From Acholoe squamosa (Eukaryota > Annelida > Polychaeta > Phyllodocida > Polynoidae), in NCBI GenBank assembly GCA_949317995.1, contig OX439036.1, positions 29,148,354 through 29,212,353 of the forward strand: DNA of 64,000 nucleotides, given 5' to 3'. Made by a program: the position numbers and the translations under genes. Shown here in pieces: positions 1 through 13,218 of this stretch. Numbering within the stretch: position 1 is the stretch's first letter; every line of letters starts with the position of its first letter. A model generated the notes under the pieces. The model saw only the letters and a program-made list of their open reading frames with translations. It made no database searches and had not been told where the DNA came from.

Positions 1-3000
1 GTGGGTATACATGTTCAAGAACTGTTCGCCATACTTAAATACCTTATGCGGCTTATTTCCTAAAAATACATGACGCTTCCATGAATAAAAGTGACCATAC
101 CCAAGTGCGTTGGCCTGTTTCAGCGAACCCATAACAGACTGATTGTCAGACTTATACATGCAAAGCAGCTATTCTCCCTCTGAATATCCCTGTATCATGA
201 CCAACCGATAAATCACATCAGACTTACTCATTTGCCACGAGAAATACATATGTGGGAATATGTCAAGAATTTCAGTACTCTGCTTTACATCCCCACTTTT
301 ATGTGTGTCTGATGGTGGTCGACAGGCAGGCCTATTAAACCTTTATACTTTCTACACAAATACCTGTTTTTTTTTCTTTCACTTCTTAGTTATTTCCTAG
401 ATATCAATCTTTCCTTTTAACATAGGATCATCCGCAGCAGTCTGTTTTGTGCATACAAAAGTAGAATCATGGAGAGATACCTAGCGCGGAGAGAACCTAT
501 TTCTTAAGCATTTAGACCCTAATGTAAGTATTTGCATTAAATGAGTGGATGACTAGTTTGTAGGGTTCTAGTCACGTCCTACTTTTGTTGAAGAGGACGA
601 GGCACAATTTGTTACTGTCAATAATAGGGACTCCAAACATGTTATTCCGTTACTGACCAGAATCAAGCACCATGGCTTTTACATTAGCACCATGAAAATT
701 CCAGTCTTTAACTCAGGTAATTTAGTATTCCTAGATCGGTACGATGCAGGAGAGGGAATGCAAACTATAGCTAATAGGTACTCTACTCCGGTAAAGATCT
801 CTAATAATTCAGGGGGTCTCAGACCAAGCCACTTGTTGATGGCTTTGTGGGCGGCCTTCGTGTCAAACTTCCTTCAAAGTCAAACATGCAGGAGGACAAT
901 CAACCCCTCATCTCACAAATTCAACTCCCACACAACGCCTCTCTCCCTCCCGCCCGACCGACCGACTCAACTATTCCTGAATTTTAAATGCATTTGTGAA
1001 TAGAGAATGTCTGTTATGTATGCATGTAGCAGCGTATATACTGGTATACTATGTACACCATAATTTACATGTATTCATATGGCCTTGGATAGGTACCTGG
1101 CACTGGTCTCTGTGCATACTTTATTGTCAATTCTGTGAAGGCATATCATCGACTGCGGATAAACCCCCATATCTAGAGGGTATAGTATTTGCTTAGAGCA
1201 TTATACTTAATGTATAATACATGTATGTACTCTTAATGACAATGTATATTCTCTTTAGATCTAAGGACAATCATCCGTTCCGGGGCATGGTTAAAAATAT
1301 ATAAACAACAACAAAAAATCAGCAGCAATTCGAATTAAAAAAAAAAACAAACAAAAAAAAACGGAGTATGGGTTTGTGTCTGGAAGGGGAGGGGGTGGGA
1401 TGAAGAACAGTTGACAGCCAGTGTGTTTGTGTGGTCTCAGGTGGGGTGGAGGAACAGCACCTAGTTGGTACTAAGTGTGGAAGAAGCAATGTCTAGATGT
1501 CGGTTTAGGTTTGAGGACGGTGTCTGGCTCTGAGGGCTGGGTAAACACCATCCTCTATACCTGCATGCGGCTGCAGGGAGCTGACGGATCAGCTGATCCA
1601 ACCTGTCTCCAGCCCAGAGGCACATAGACACACCCACCCGCCATATATATGTATACGCCAGGTGAACAGCAACTTCAGAAGCTACTTCTAAATAGACCCC
1701 TTTTCATGCTAAGTAAAGTGTGCTATCTTTTTAGTATTCCAGATGGACCTGGCAGATTGTGATATTGCCATGATATTCGTGTCAAGTAAGCAGATATTTG
1801 ATTATCAAAGCGGCATTCAGTTCCAGAGCCCTGAGGGTGGATGTGGGGGATGCATCTCCTACACTTTCTCAGGTTTCCCTATACATTGTATTGAAGTATA
1901 GTAGAATTTACAAAGCTCAGAATTTACACATTTTCAGCTGCTCCGCCCCAACTGGCCCATTTTCACCAAATGCCGATGTTATAGGGGGAAAAAAGCATAA
2001 CAATTATTTCTAGCTCGAAGAGGGCTATACTTCAAGAAATCAGCAAAGTGAGCATGAATATGGAATAAGCAGTCAATATATCATAAACCTGTGTCCTCAT
2101 TCAAGCCTGTGGTGGCTAGAACTTCATGTGAGTTCCTCGTATGTTATGCCTCATCACCATGCCATGTAAAAAAATAGATTCATTTATCCTAATGTGTGGC
2201 TGGTGTTTGGAAGATGGTGAAACACCTTGGTATAAAATCATACTAGTAATGTGGGAGGTCAACAACCCGTAGGCCCTACACCTGCATTGGTGCTGCCATC
2301 TGGGAGGGAGGGGCTTAACAGACTGACTGACCATGTGCGTAGGACATGTAAATCACTCATTTTGCCTGCTCCATAGATGGTGACCCTCATCACCCCAGGT
2401 CTCATGGGGACACTATAATAACACTAAGAACACTATTATTGATCAAATGGACACTATCTTATGTACAAGCAAATTTTGTTAATCATTTGATGTGCAAACT
2501 TAAACTTGTACATTTATTCCTTTTCTCTCACATCAAAGAGGTCCGTATTATAACTGTAAGCAAACAGTGTGTTCTGTATACATGGGTTAGTCAGGGCGCT
2601 CATGTCGACCCCCAGGTGCGAGATGTACACAGGCCCCACCACCCCCACTCTTCCCATCTTCCTCTCCACATACACAGACAGGCAGTTCTCTTCAAGAAAG
2701 CGGGTGTGGGATGGCACATGCCATCTTGGTATGGTTCTTGTGGGTCACGACCCGTTTTCGGTTGACCCCTGATGAAACACTGCTATGTCTAGGTGGCCTG
2801 GTATCATGATAAATGAGATGAATTGTTTTCAATGTTTGATATACCAACGGATTTTCTTTTTCATTGTGTGTAGAATGTAGTTTACAAACTACGCACATCG
2901 ACTTCAATGTATTTAATCTCCTATAACTTTTAATCCATACAGGTCTCATCATGTATATTATTTCGTGTCAGACTGTCAGATGTGTTGGGGGTGGATGAGG

Positions 3001-3002
3001 GT
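1..3002. other. Non-coding stretch
   Basis: I see no gene. There is an A-rich run at 1338-1371. A 42-bp segment at 1743-1784 lies between an acceptor-like ttccag and a donor-like gtaagc and reads MDLADCDIAMIFVS, but it is too short to call. Confidence 0.6.
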
Positions 3003-3004
3003 TA

Positions 3005-3184
3005 GACTGGTGGCAGTCCTTGAGCTCTCCTCCCATCGCCACTATACCCCCCCCCCATGCCTCTCCTCCTCTGGCTGCTGTGCTCAGATTCACTAGAAAT
3101 TGATTCACTAGAAATGTTTTTAATTTTCACTTTCCCACGTTATTTCAATTCTCTCATATCAAAATATGTGGACTTGAGCAAGTC
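3005..3184 (+). mobile_element. Miniature inverted-repeat element, Tc1/mariner-like, copy 1
   Basis: This 180-bp element is flanked on both sides by TA, the target duplication of Tc1/mariner elements. Its ends are inverted repeats (GACTGGTGGCAGTCC at the left, GGACTTGAGCAAGTC at the right), more diverged than in copy 2. The interior carries a short direct repeat of GATTCACTAGAAAT. It is clearly homologous to 4253-4430 in the opposite orientation. It encodes nothing and would need a transposase in trans. Confidence 0.8.
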
Positions 3185-4067
3185 TAGATGCGGGTATAAA
3201 GGCAAGCATCGAGGTAAACCCGTTCATGAAAGGGTGGGAGGGGGCAGCATACTGATAAACTACAAATAATATATACCTATATATACCCTAACCTACACTA
3301 TATCCCTCCTCCCAAACCACAGTAACCAGGTACAGCAGATGTTATGGATATGATCTGCCTACCGAAACCCAGATCTTTTTCCCTAGCAAAAAAGTCTTCT
3401 CAGTATCAGTTCAGGGCACCTGCCTCGGCCGAGCACTAGGGTAAAAACTCAGGTTTACAGTTTCAAATATACCCCATAACCATGTGCCAAAGATACTGCT
3501 GATCGATAGCAGTTTTGCGGCGTAAACATCCTATGTGATACATACACCACAAAAACTTCAATCTCTGATCTATTGCCTCTTGACTGTAATTTGTCTTCGA
3601 GATATTTACCAATATGATCCCCTGACTGTGAAATAGGTGATTTATATTAATGTACTACAGTCACTGTACTCCATATATACCTAGATGAAAACCCAGACCT
3701 TTACAAAAAAGCTCCCTGTATCCATCCTCCTCTGACCTTTCAGCTTCTACATGGGTTCTAGTCTCATTTCTCCCCGTCTGGAACAACTTTATCTATTTAG
3801 AGGATAGACAGTGCTAGAGGCCTAGTAGACTGCACTACGGTATATCCCCTCCTACATTGTGCAGTATTGTAAACACCATCAATTTTAGACTATATTTCGG
3901 TCGTTTTCAAACTTGTGGGCGTCACTCTGTCAGAAAATACAGCAAACCGAGTATGATGTCTAAAATGCGTTGCCCTATGTACTGAGATCAGATTGACCTA
4001 GAGGACACAGGGAAGATCTGTGATGTTTATTGCACTTCTCTTCCTGCCCCTTCTCTTCCTGCCCCCT

Positions 4068-4070
<3 letters not shown>

Positions 4071-4148
<78 letters not shown>
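4071..4148. repeat. (AT)39 microsatellite
   Basis: A pure AT dinucleotide tract of 78 bp. It produces artificial Ile-Tyr open frames on both strands. Confidence 0.98.
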
Positions 4149-4151
<3 letters not shown>

Positions 4152-4252
4152 ACACAACCGGATTGATGGTCAATATTTGTTGACGTAGCCCGTGTCTGCA
4201 GCTTGTGGATAGACTTGGGTTCTGTAAACAGCATAAAACACACCCAAGGCTA

Positions 4253-4430
4253 GACTGGCTGCAGTCCATTGATTTTATTATGAGATAATTGAAATAAAAT
4301 GGGAAAATGAAAATTGAAAACATTTCTAGTGAATCTATTTCTAGTGAATCAAAGCCCAGCAGCCAGAGGAGGAGAGGCATGGAGGGGGTATAGTGGGGTT
4401 GGGAGGAGAGCTCAGGGACTGCAGCCAGTC
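4253..4430 (-). mobile_element. Miniature inverted-repeat element, Tc1/mariner-like, copy 2
   Basis: A 178-bp copy of the element at 3005-3184, inverted. The ends are near-perfect inverted repeats (TAGACTGGCTGCAGTCC and its complement, including the flanking TA). The two copies share the GATTCACTAGAAAT doublet and the tract reading CCTCTCCTCCTCTGGCTGCTG in two pieces. The short 146-codon open frame across it is a by-product of this element and the adjacent AT array, not a gene. Confidence 0.82.
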
Positions 4431-4432
4431 TA

Positions 4433-7400
4433 ACCCAGGGCCTGCCTTTTGAAGGAGTCTGCGCCACTGGGGGCTGGGTAAATGTGCAAAATATCTTTGC
4501 TTAGGTCGTGGAGCGATAGGGAGTGATTGCAACTGGTGGCAGAAGGTGTATACGTTGTGTCAGTGGTGTGGCTTGTCTTATAAGGGTTAAGGGTGGAGCT
4601 CACCTCTTTTTAACCTCACTTCTCCTCTCCTGTAGTATCAGGATCCATCTGGTCTAGGATCCTGCCTGTCTGCATGGTTTATGTTCTAGGGGAGAACCAC
4701 GACTCTGATTTTGACTGATCACCATGCCTTAACTGGATGGTGACGGGTAAAAACAATAAACTTAAAATAAACAATAAATTCTCTGAGGGTATACATAAAT
4801 GTGGCAATACTAAACTACCCAAACCTGATTCTCTTTCCATTTCCCCACTGGCTATATGTACTTCAATGAAGATTTGAAAAACCGAAAACCTTCTCTAGAC
4901 ATTCGACTCTCCCGATATTCTATTCTAAATTTTTGTTTGAAAGCTAGGGCTCAGGGCTCTAAATAGATTTCAAGGATGGCTAACAGCAGCAGTGACTTGA
5001 CATAACACGTTTCCGTTTTTGCCGGCTTTATGCCGGCTTTCACTCTCAACCTGTAGTCAACGAGTGTGGTCGGCAGACTAATGCATTGTGCTGATGGTGG
5101 GGTGGAGAGAGATGGGATATTTTCACATGGCTTCAGTCTCAACTGTCTCACATACCAGTCTGGGTGAGTGTATAGTACAGAGGCGGTTCTCTGACACTAC
5201 CAACCCTATATATCATTACATTCATACCCACTGGTAGTAAAAACAAGTAATGTGTGCATGAAGATACCCAATAGTCATAGTTTAGTATTCCCAGTTGAAT
5301 GTTATACAGCTCTGGTGGATCCTCCACACACACGCCTGTATAAGGCATCAGTCCTTGTATGTTGTGTGGAAGCAGGTAGAAGAGGAGGTGAGAAGTCACA
5401 AAAAGGAAACGAGTGGCATAAACAAACATTGACAATAAAAACACAAATCTGACCAACTTGCTGTAAAGGGACACCTGCCTGAAAGGCTTTTATATCGTGT
5501 AAGGTGAGAGGCAAAAATGACAGGCACCCCTCTCTAAGCTGTTTAGTGTTATACTCAGACATGAAGCTCCCAACAGGTGTAGGCAGGTAGGGATCAATAT
5601 ATGAAGACACATTGTCAAGATTCACACCATGTATGACCATTAGTCCAAAATTGTCCCTCTTTATAGATGCAGGTACAGTCATGTGAGGCACTAAGGCCTA
5701 TTTATGCACTGCCACAGCCATAATCAATTATGACTGATGGTTCTGCATGTGAGGAATGTGACCGCTCTTTGAGGTACATAGTAAAATCGGTGACAAACTG
5801 CCTCATATCTACTGCTTCAAGAATCAAGTAGTTTTGTAGATCAGACACCGTCATTGGTATAAAAGAGTGCCTTGTATCAGTCTATACATGTAGGCTACCC
5901 CTCAGGGCGTACCTATATATATCACTGAGGATATGTCAACCATTTTCTTTTGTTTTAAAAAAATAATGACCTGATTCCAGCTTGAGTACCATAGGGTTTT
6001 ACTGGCTCTCAACCCTAACCAATAAAAACTTCCCATGATAGCCAGACAAAACACAATTAACAAATCATTGTGGTATATGTGCATGTTCTTCTAAACCAAC
6101 TGAAACACCTTTCAATCCCTGCTAATACGGTATACCTAGTATGTACCCAGGGCATTCTAGGTCACTAGTTATATACGCAAACAAAAAGGGAGAACAATAT
6201 ACTGTACATGACCACTTCGAGGGAAGAAATAACACAGATGGTTGGTGCAAGACAGTCATGCCCCTGTGGAGTGGGGACCTTCATGATGAGGGCATGAAGG
6301 AGCAGAATAACTTCATTTGGAGCTGTCCACTCTTGTTACCGGAAAAAAAATTATGGACGTTGGAATGGGGTACAGGAATTATTTGGAATAGTCATCATCA
6401 TTCTGCAGCCCCTTTCCGTAAGAAAGAGAGCCCCTGAGTATCAGAGAAACCACCAATGAAACTAGCTAAACGTAGCTCAGTCAAAAGGTAAAAGGGGAGA
6501 AAAAAGGAGGGCCGATGAGGAAGAGGATGATTGAAGAGATTCCTATAATGTTTATTGGCCGTTTCATTTGGACAAATAACCCATGTGGACATGTGAATGT
6601 ACTCTGATGTGCTTAATTACATTGTTGTCGTATTCTAGCTATTAAAGATGAGGGCCACCAGGCGTTCATTGGTGTGATTGGAAGGATAAAGTTAAATTAG
6701 CTGTCACCACGACGAATGACCGACATAGTAACTTAGCTAGCATCTCATGAAGGTATGCAGAATCTATAGATAAGCAAAAGCTGTATGGAAACGACATACA
6801 AGATAGCACATAGGAAGGAAATGTTGCTAACCAAGTATACCTCAATGCTGTGCCAATGGTGCACATCACCTTCAGAGGGTTGGCATGACCTTTCTGACTG
6901 TGCTCAAATTTCCTTCCTGTTACCTGGATGGCACTGCCTCCTCTGTCTGCCCTATATATCTTGATTATTATGGATAGAGAGAAGAATCTAAACCCTGAGA
7001 ATACAGCCTAGAACCTCACGTATTTGAAGCACACCTGAGCTGAAAGAAACGTTATAAGGCCGCACTTGGGGCTTTGCTCTGAGCAGTTCAATACAATTTC
7101 AATGTAATTTTACCCCCACCTCTTTGGAGGTCACATTAATGTAGGCCGTATATGCCGAGCCTTAAATGCGAGGCACTACGGTCGGTCTAGCTACAATGTA
7201 CTGCCAATATTCTATGCAAGACTTATTGGACACTTAAATAGTTTCAATAGGTAACTTTCCAGTGAGGCTATATTACCTAAGGTATGTGTGAGCATTGCTG
7301 TCGGGCATGCTTGACCTGAAACTAAGCCCACTTTCTCTGCGCGTTAGCCTGACTCATGCATCTTCACAATGGAGCAGCTCACTTTGATAGCTCTGAGATA

Positions 7401-9662
7401 AGCAGAATTTTGCAGTCACCCAAATAACATGTACTCATACCTTTGCAATAGGTGGGCACGTAGTCTATCAGCACCAAAACACCTACCTCATACAGTGATG
7501 AAAGAGACTAAGCACGAAATCCCTGAAATGTTTCTTTTTTTTTTTATTTAGGAATGTATAGGTCTTTGCAAGATGGAAAATCAGGGAATTACCTTGAGAC
7601 TTTAATCCTTGCTCACAGATGAAGTCCTTACAGGAAATAGATTTGTTTCATTGGAAGTTCAATTAAGAAAGATCAATCCATCCTTGTTTATTATGTATGT
7701 CTTTTTAGAAGACTTTCATTTGTCTTACTTTCTGGTAGGCTCCCGCGTGTCCACAGCTCCGACATCTGTGTATATAAGAATGAACTGCAAAAGCTGCAAG
7801 GCATCCCCAAGTGAAAATGGATATTTTTGAGATCCTCGATCGGCCAAATGTAGATGGGAATATGAGACGCATTTGTTGAAATCCCCATTCGGCCATCTTT
7901 AAATGTGGTTAATATATTTTCTAATTGTGTTGCTGATGGCAATTCTAAACTTGGCCTTATAAGGACTACATGTATAATTTAACCTGTAGGAATTTGAGAC
8001 CAGAATTCCAACTTTAATTTCTTCAATGCCATATGTTTGTGTGCCAAGATCAGCCAGATGAATGTGCCATGACAAGGCACACGGAGTAAGATCACACTCG
8101 TTCTGTATACAATTTAAGTGGAAGTTCGTGTTTTCTGCTCGACTAACGGTAGTAATAGCGTTCGGCTTCAGGACCCTGGCCCTCTCACCCTAGTCCTCTG
8201 CTTGCCGCCCTCCGGTCACCACCCACCCACCAGCCGTGCCCACTCCCATGTGTGCCCGAGGGTGCATGGACCTTGTTCTGACTGGCAAGACTGAGGGCAG
8301 TGCTTCGGTTTTCTGTTTGTTTCCTACTTATTCAGAATAGAGGGAGTGGTTGGACCTAGAGTCCCCATTCACCCACAAAATATGTTGTTTATCCCACTTT
8401 GTCCTCATACAGTTGAATAAACCTTTGGCATAAGGTCCATATCCAGGAGCTGCTCCATGAACTCGAGCATCTGAATACACGTATGCTGGGGCCAGTCTCG
8501 TCTCACGATGTAAAAGCATAATTACGTTTAGGATGACCTCGACTCGTTGCTACCGGTTTCTCTGCCACCAATGAAAATAGTAGCATTAGGTACATGTTCG
8601 GGGTACATGTACACTCCGGAATTGTGCCACATGAGCCCAGAATTTAGCTCGTTCAATGGACCATCGATAAAAGTGTCTGAAAATCAAATAGACATCAAGA
8701 ATATGTAAGTAGTCAGATCTACTAAATACCTCTACAAAACCTCTGAGAGCGACATATAGGATGAAAAAAAAGGACTGAAAAAAATGCTACAATAATGCTT
8801 GACATAAACTTTTCTTCTGTTTCGACCTCCAGTGAAAATATTCAAAGCTGGTATTCGACGAAATAGAAATACATGAGGGCTTTGGTGACGGTATCCGAAG
8901 GACTGTGGGTGCATTCTTTCCCCAAACAATTAGTCTTGAGGCCGTTACAGGGGGTGTAAAGGGCAGGAGGGCAGTGTGTGACTGTGACCCTTCACACCGC
9001 CCCATCAGCTCAGCCTGATCACATTGCACCATGTGATATAGCTGGCAGAACAGGGGGTAATGGGCAAAACAAAAATCGTAGAGTAAAATATATCCATAAT
9101 GATACTTGAAATGTGAAACAGAAATGGGTTCGGGTCATGCGGGCAAATGGTATACCTGATATTACTATATTTGTTGCCTTTAATAAGGACAAAATGTACT
9201 AACTACCGCGTGGAAATCATATGAGGCTTCTTAATTTTCCTCTACTAGAATTAACACCTAATTTGATTTTTTCCCTCTTTTTTTTTCTTTCTGACATATT
9301 TCCAGCTAATTTCTGACCATCAAACCAATGATAAAGACACCAGTTTTCATCGGTTTAGTAGTCTGATTACCCATGGGAAATAATGACGACCCACTGTCCT
9401 TGGTTTAATACTGACAAAGCTTGGGCACCAAGGGCCAAATCTAAAATATACTCCCATCTTTTTCTTTTCCCTTTCTTTCGCCAAAACATTGGCACAGGGA
9501 AGTGGCTGGTACCAAGACGTAGAGAGAGCCAGTGAGTATAGTTTGTGAAAAATACTACTGCATCTACGTTTTCTAGGTTCTTCTCATCTCTGTATGTTCT
9601 CTCCCCTGATGCCAGTTTCCATATAGTCTGATAGGTCTACTCTGTTCTGTCCTGAAATATCA
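4433..9662. other. Non-coding stretch
   Basis: Unique sequence with no recognisable gene. A strong acceptor-like T tract (7532-7551, ending TTTAG) is followed by short open frames only. The minus-strand frame at 8328-8519 reads plausibly but lacks a good acceptor. Confidence 0.6.
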
Positions 9663-9672
9663 AGCCCCACCC

Positions 9673-10077
9673 CGGGGGGGGGGGGGGGCACTGACCCTCA
9701 GTTAGGGTACCAACTGTGGTACTGACCCTGCGGAGCGGTGGCTGTCGATGCGTCAAAGGGGGGGGGAGGGGGGCTGTTGACTCAATTATATCTTGAGATT
9801 AGGGGGCTGTTAATGTCTAAAATAACTTGCATAGAAGGAAAGTGACTTGAATATTCCATGCTATCACTCCAGGGTGGTTAAATACCTGAGTAGGACTGTC
9901 AAAGAACCCTAATTTTCATGGAAGAGGGCCCCAAAAAGGGGGGTTGTTAGCAGACTTCCTCAAAAAAGGGGGCTGTAAAAAGTGAGCTCTTTTTTAAGGG
10001 GCTGTATAATGGCAAAAGAAAGGGGGCTGTAGTTTCGCAGTTGGTACTACTAATCAAAGAGTCAGTGCCCCCCCCCG
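9673..10077. mobile_element. GC-rich foldback/MITE-like element with 10-bp target duplication
   Basis: The 405-bp unit is flanked by identical AGCCCCACCC at 9663-9672 and 10078-10087. Its ends are inverted: a C plus a run of Gs, then GCACTGAC, a diverged stretch and GTACCAACTG; the right end is the complement of the same series. A 9-10 bp duplication suggests a Mutator-like family, but no transposase is present and the family call is inference. The interior contains about six scattered copies of AGGGGGCTGT in the same orientation. Confidence 0.8.
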
Positions 10078-10087
10078 AGCCCCACCC

Positions 10088-12832
10088 TGTACTCTATTCC
10101 CGGAGTGAGTGCTATCGACCTTGGTCAGCTGGCCGGTCGGAAGGGGGCGGTGCAGGGGTCGTCCGGTAGCCATCGGCTCCAGCCACGCCCCTGCTGCCGG
10201 CATCTCTGATCGATATACTCTCACGGCAATTGGTCCTATTACCCGGGCAAAAAGCCCTCCTCGGTCAGCAGGCCAGCTCCCCTGTCCAGTCCGCTGCCAC
10301 TCCCAATTCTACCCGATCACTGACTACCTTGACTGACTGCATGCTGCCAGGGAATCTGTCATCAGCATGGTCTAGCTCTGCATCTCCTACAGCTACAGCC
10401 TTCTCCATGTGGTGCCACCAATGCTCAACATGCCATCCTAGTGCAGACATTAACTGGTGTTCAAATCCCTACACACAGATTGCATCAACCATATAACCCA
10501 GACCAAAACAATTGGGGCCTGCATGTCATAATTCATTTGTATGGTTTCATTTAGGGCCTCCAATATACATCAACATATTGCATTTATACTAAGCCTAAGG
10601 TATCCATAAATCAGCATTTCATCACGGTAATGCATAGGAGCACATTTTTATATGAGCCCCAATTTAGACCCTAGTAGTAGGAGAAAGGGGGCATGGGAAG
10701 GAAGGCTGGGAGTGGAAGGAATATTTTATTGGGTGGTGGAATATGGTTCGGGTGGCGCCTCCAGTGCTGCGACTGGGGGTAGCTGTATTGATCCCACACC
10801 TCCTGGAGGAGAACAGGGTCCTCCAGGCATACCCTTCTTGTCCTCACTCACATGCCAGAGGTGTTCTCCCGGTAGGGAAAATGGGGAGTATTATTAGTAT
10901 CATTAAGTATGTATACATTTATAGTTACTGTCTTGGTTATGATTGACCTCAGTGGCGGTTAATAAGTGGAGTTATTGTTCTCATTGCTGGTTGCAGCCCA
11001 GCAGTGTTGGTGTAGTCAGAAGAAGATGGGTTGTCGATGGTGTGTTTCTTCAGGCAATAAACAGAAGCAGTGTTAAAATTTATATGGAGTAACATGATTA
11101 GTTCTTCGCGTCTGACCACGAGATACATGTGGTAATGTGTAGCAAGGGTGTAACAGTAGACATTATAATTCTAGTGGCAGTGTGGCAGGCTGCAGTGGTA
11201 GTTGGGACTGCTGCTGACTGATCTGTACTACCATCCAACAAACTGTCACTGTATAAGTTATTGCGGCCCAGGCTGTAGGTACCAAGCGGAATAATCAATA
11301 AGATAATTCCCTCTATTCACTGCAGATTTTTTTAGGTACATTATGTAACAACTGGTATTCATCATGCTGATTGTTATCAGTGTTTATCCTGCCAGGTACT
11401 AGATCAAGCAATGACCAAACCACTGGGCGTTCATACTAAGACCTATACATGTACTAGTATACAGACAGACAGAATGCCTGCATTGGCATTGCGGCCGATG
11501 ACCTTAGTCTGGAGACACGGGGTGCTTCCCTGGGAGAAGCAGGCAACTGTGGAGGTATTTGGCTTCCTTATTAGAGTCAACCCAGACCACCGCACCCACT
11601 AAGTCATCTCAGGATAGCCCCTCCTCCCACTCAGCTACACTTACAAATTGTCCACCTCCCGTATCAATACTATACAAACCCCTATTATCGCATCAGGAAT
11701 ACAGTGGTCGAATTCAAATGTAAATTGCTAGTGGGGTCAATATTGGGTCTGGCCGTGTGTAGGTATCAAAAGTGAAATACATGCAAATAAAATATCGGAG
11801 GAACGTTCCTTCATCTTCTATCCTTATGGAATATTGATATGGAGCACCCTGGTATTTCCACGTCAGTAGCTGGACAGCCATCTTTCTACAGGACAGTCCG
11901 ACCTGGCAGCGACATCAGCAGCAGCAGCAGCAAGCCACGTTTCAAGACGGAGAAATGCCGAGAGTACCCTATCAATGGAACTATGGTCTTTTGCTCTAAT
12001 TGTATTGAAGGGACCTCGAGTGTGATCAGTAATATGTCCAAAGTATGAGGGTGATGGACAAGTAAAAAAACGGGTAAAAAAACGATGTATTGATAGACGA
12101 TAAATGAGATCAGAACGATGGGGAAGAGAGTGACTCTTCTAGAGTCAAGACGACATTCAGTGAGCCTGTAAGAAGGGAACTGCAGGAGTATCAGCAGCAG
12201 CAGCAGTATAAGCAGGGTAGATGCTCCAACAGCAGTACGTCCAGAGTAGCAGCGGCAGGTGGGTGGCAACTGCATAATTGGGGCACAGCAAATTCAGCCA
12301 GACAAGAGATGGGTCTGGGCATTCCAGACAGCGTATGTACATCAGCGACCACCACTGCGGCCTTGTAGAGACTGCGACTGGATAGATGGAAACAGGGTAT
12401 CCTAATTCTCTCCAGGCATTCCCGGAGAGCTGGGTTTCTTACCTTGAATCACTTAGGCAGTCCAGCAATGTCTTCAGGGGTGCATGGCGTGTCTCTACAT
12501 TCAAGCATGGAGGACGATCTGTAAATCTGCACCACACAGATATCTACTAGGCATTTACATGCGTCATGACAATATCTTTTGAATTGATTTCACCTACACC
12601 AGCCTGATATCCACTGAACACCAGTCCACACATCACATAATGTGGATGAACTTGTTGACACTTGTGCTGATTCCACCGGTTATAGTTATAGCGCGGCATG
12701 GGCACTAGGTAGTCAACGAACAAGGTGCAGCTCTGCTGCTCAGGGAAACAGTATAGGGAGCAAGGACGTGGTAAATGACACTATAGAGAAGGCATGGTGA
12801 GAAGAGGGGATGGTGGTTTATATCCAAATAGC

Positions 12833-12867
<35 letters not shown>

Positions 12868-13158
12868 CACATACATACATATACGGACAGTACACTGAGC
12901 CCATCTGGTATGCTGTTGTTAGACAATACACCCAAAACCTTGGAGGACGTGCTGGCACAGCCCGTTCACTTTCGTTTATGGCGGCAGGAAGGGCTGCTTC
13001 AAATGGGGGACGACCTTTTGCTTAATTTAGTTAAAACATAGTCGCCCAAGATGTCATTTACTCACTGATTTAGCAGGCACCAAGCGATAAAACATGCGAT
13101 GTGTTTTCTCTCCAATGATTGCACTTTCAAAGTAACGTGCTTACCGCCTTCCTTGTAG
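10088..13158. other. Non-coding stretch with a CpG-rich patch and short CAG runs
   Basis: 10100-10290 is GC- and CpG-rich with GGGGGCGG and CCACGCCCC boxes, a possible promoter-like patch. Short (CAG)5 runs lie at 11916-11932 and 12192-12206, and a 28-bp TA tract at 12836-12863 continues into CATA repeats. No gene is recognised. Confidence 0.55.
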
Positions 13159-13218
13159 GGTCATGACACACGCATGGACAGCCCCCAGTGGGGGTTCCTT
13201 CCGTCAGGCCTGTGTCAG
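13159..13218 (+). CDS. Candidate internal exon, unknown product
   Basis: A 60-bp segment lies between a good acceptor (ccgccttccttgtag) and a strong donor (CAG|gtaaga). Two of three frames are open: one reads GHDTRMDSPQWGFLPSGLCQ, the other VMTHAWTAPSGGSFRQACVR. I recognise neither. A length divisible by three and consensus sites at both ends favour an exon, but segments this short arise by chance in a 64-kb window. It is on the strand opposite the kinase exon, so it would belong to another gene. Confidence 0.25.

Noticed and set aside
3975-4467. Ile-Tyr-rich open frames at 4.0-4.5, 12.8, 41.2, 61.6 and 63.4 kb
   Set aside because: They are translations of AT/TA microsatellites.
8328-8519. 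Minus-strand frame containing APAYVYSDARVHGAAPGYGP as an exon
   Set aside because: The peptide reads plausibly but the upstream acceptor would be GAG without a pyrimidine tract.
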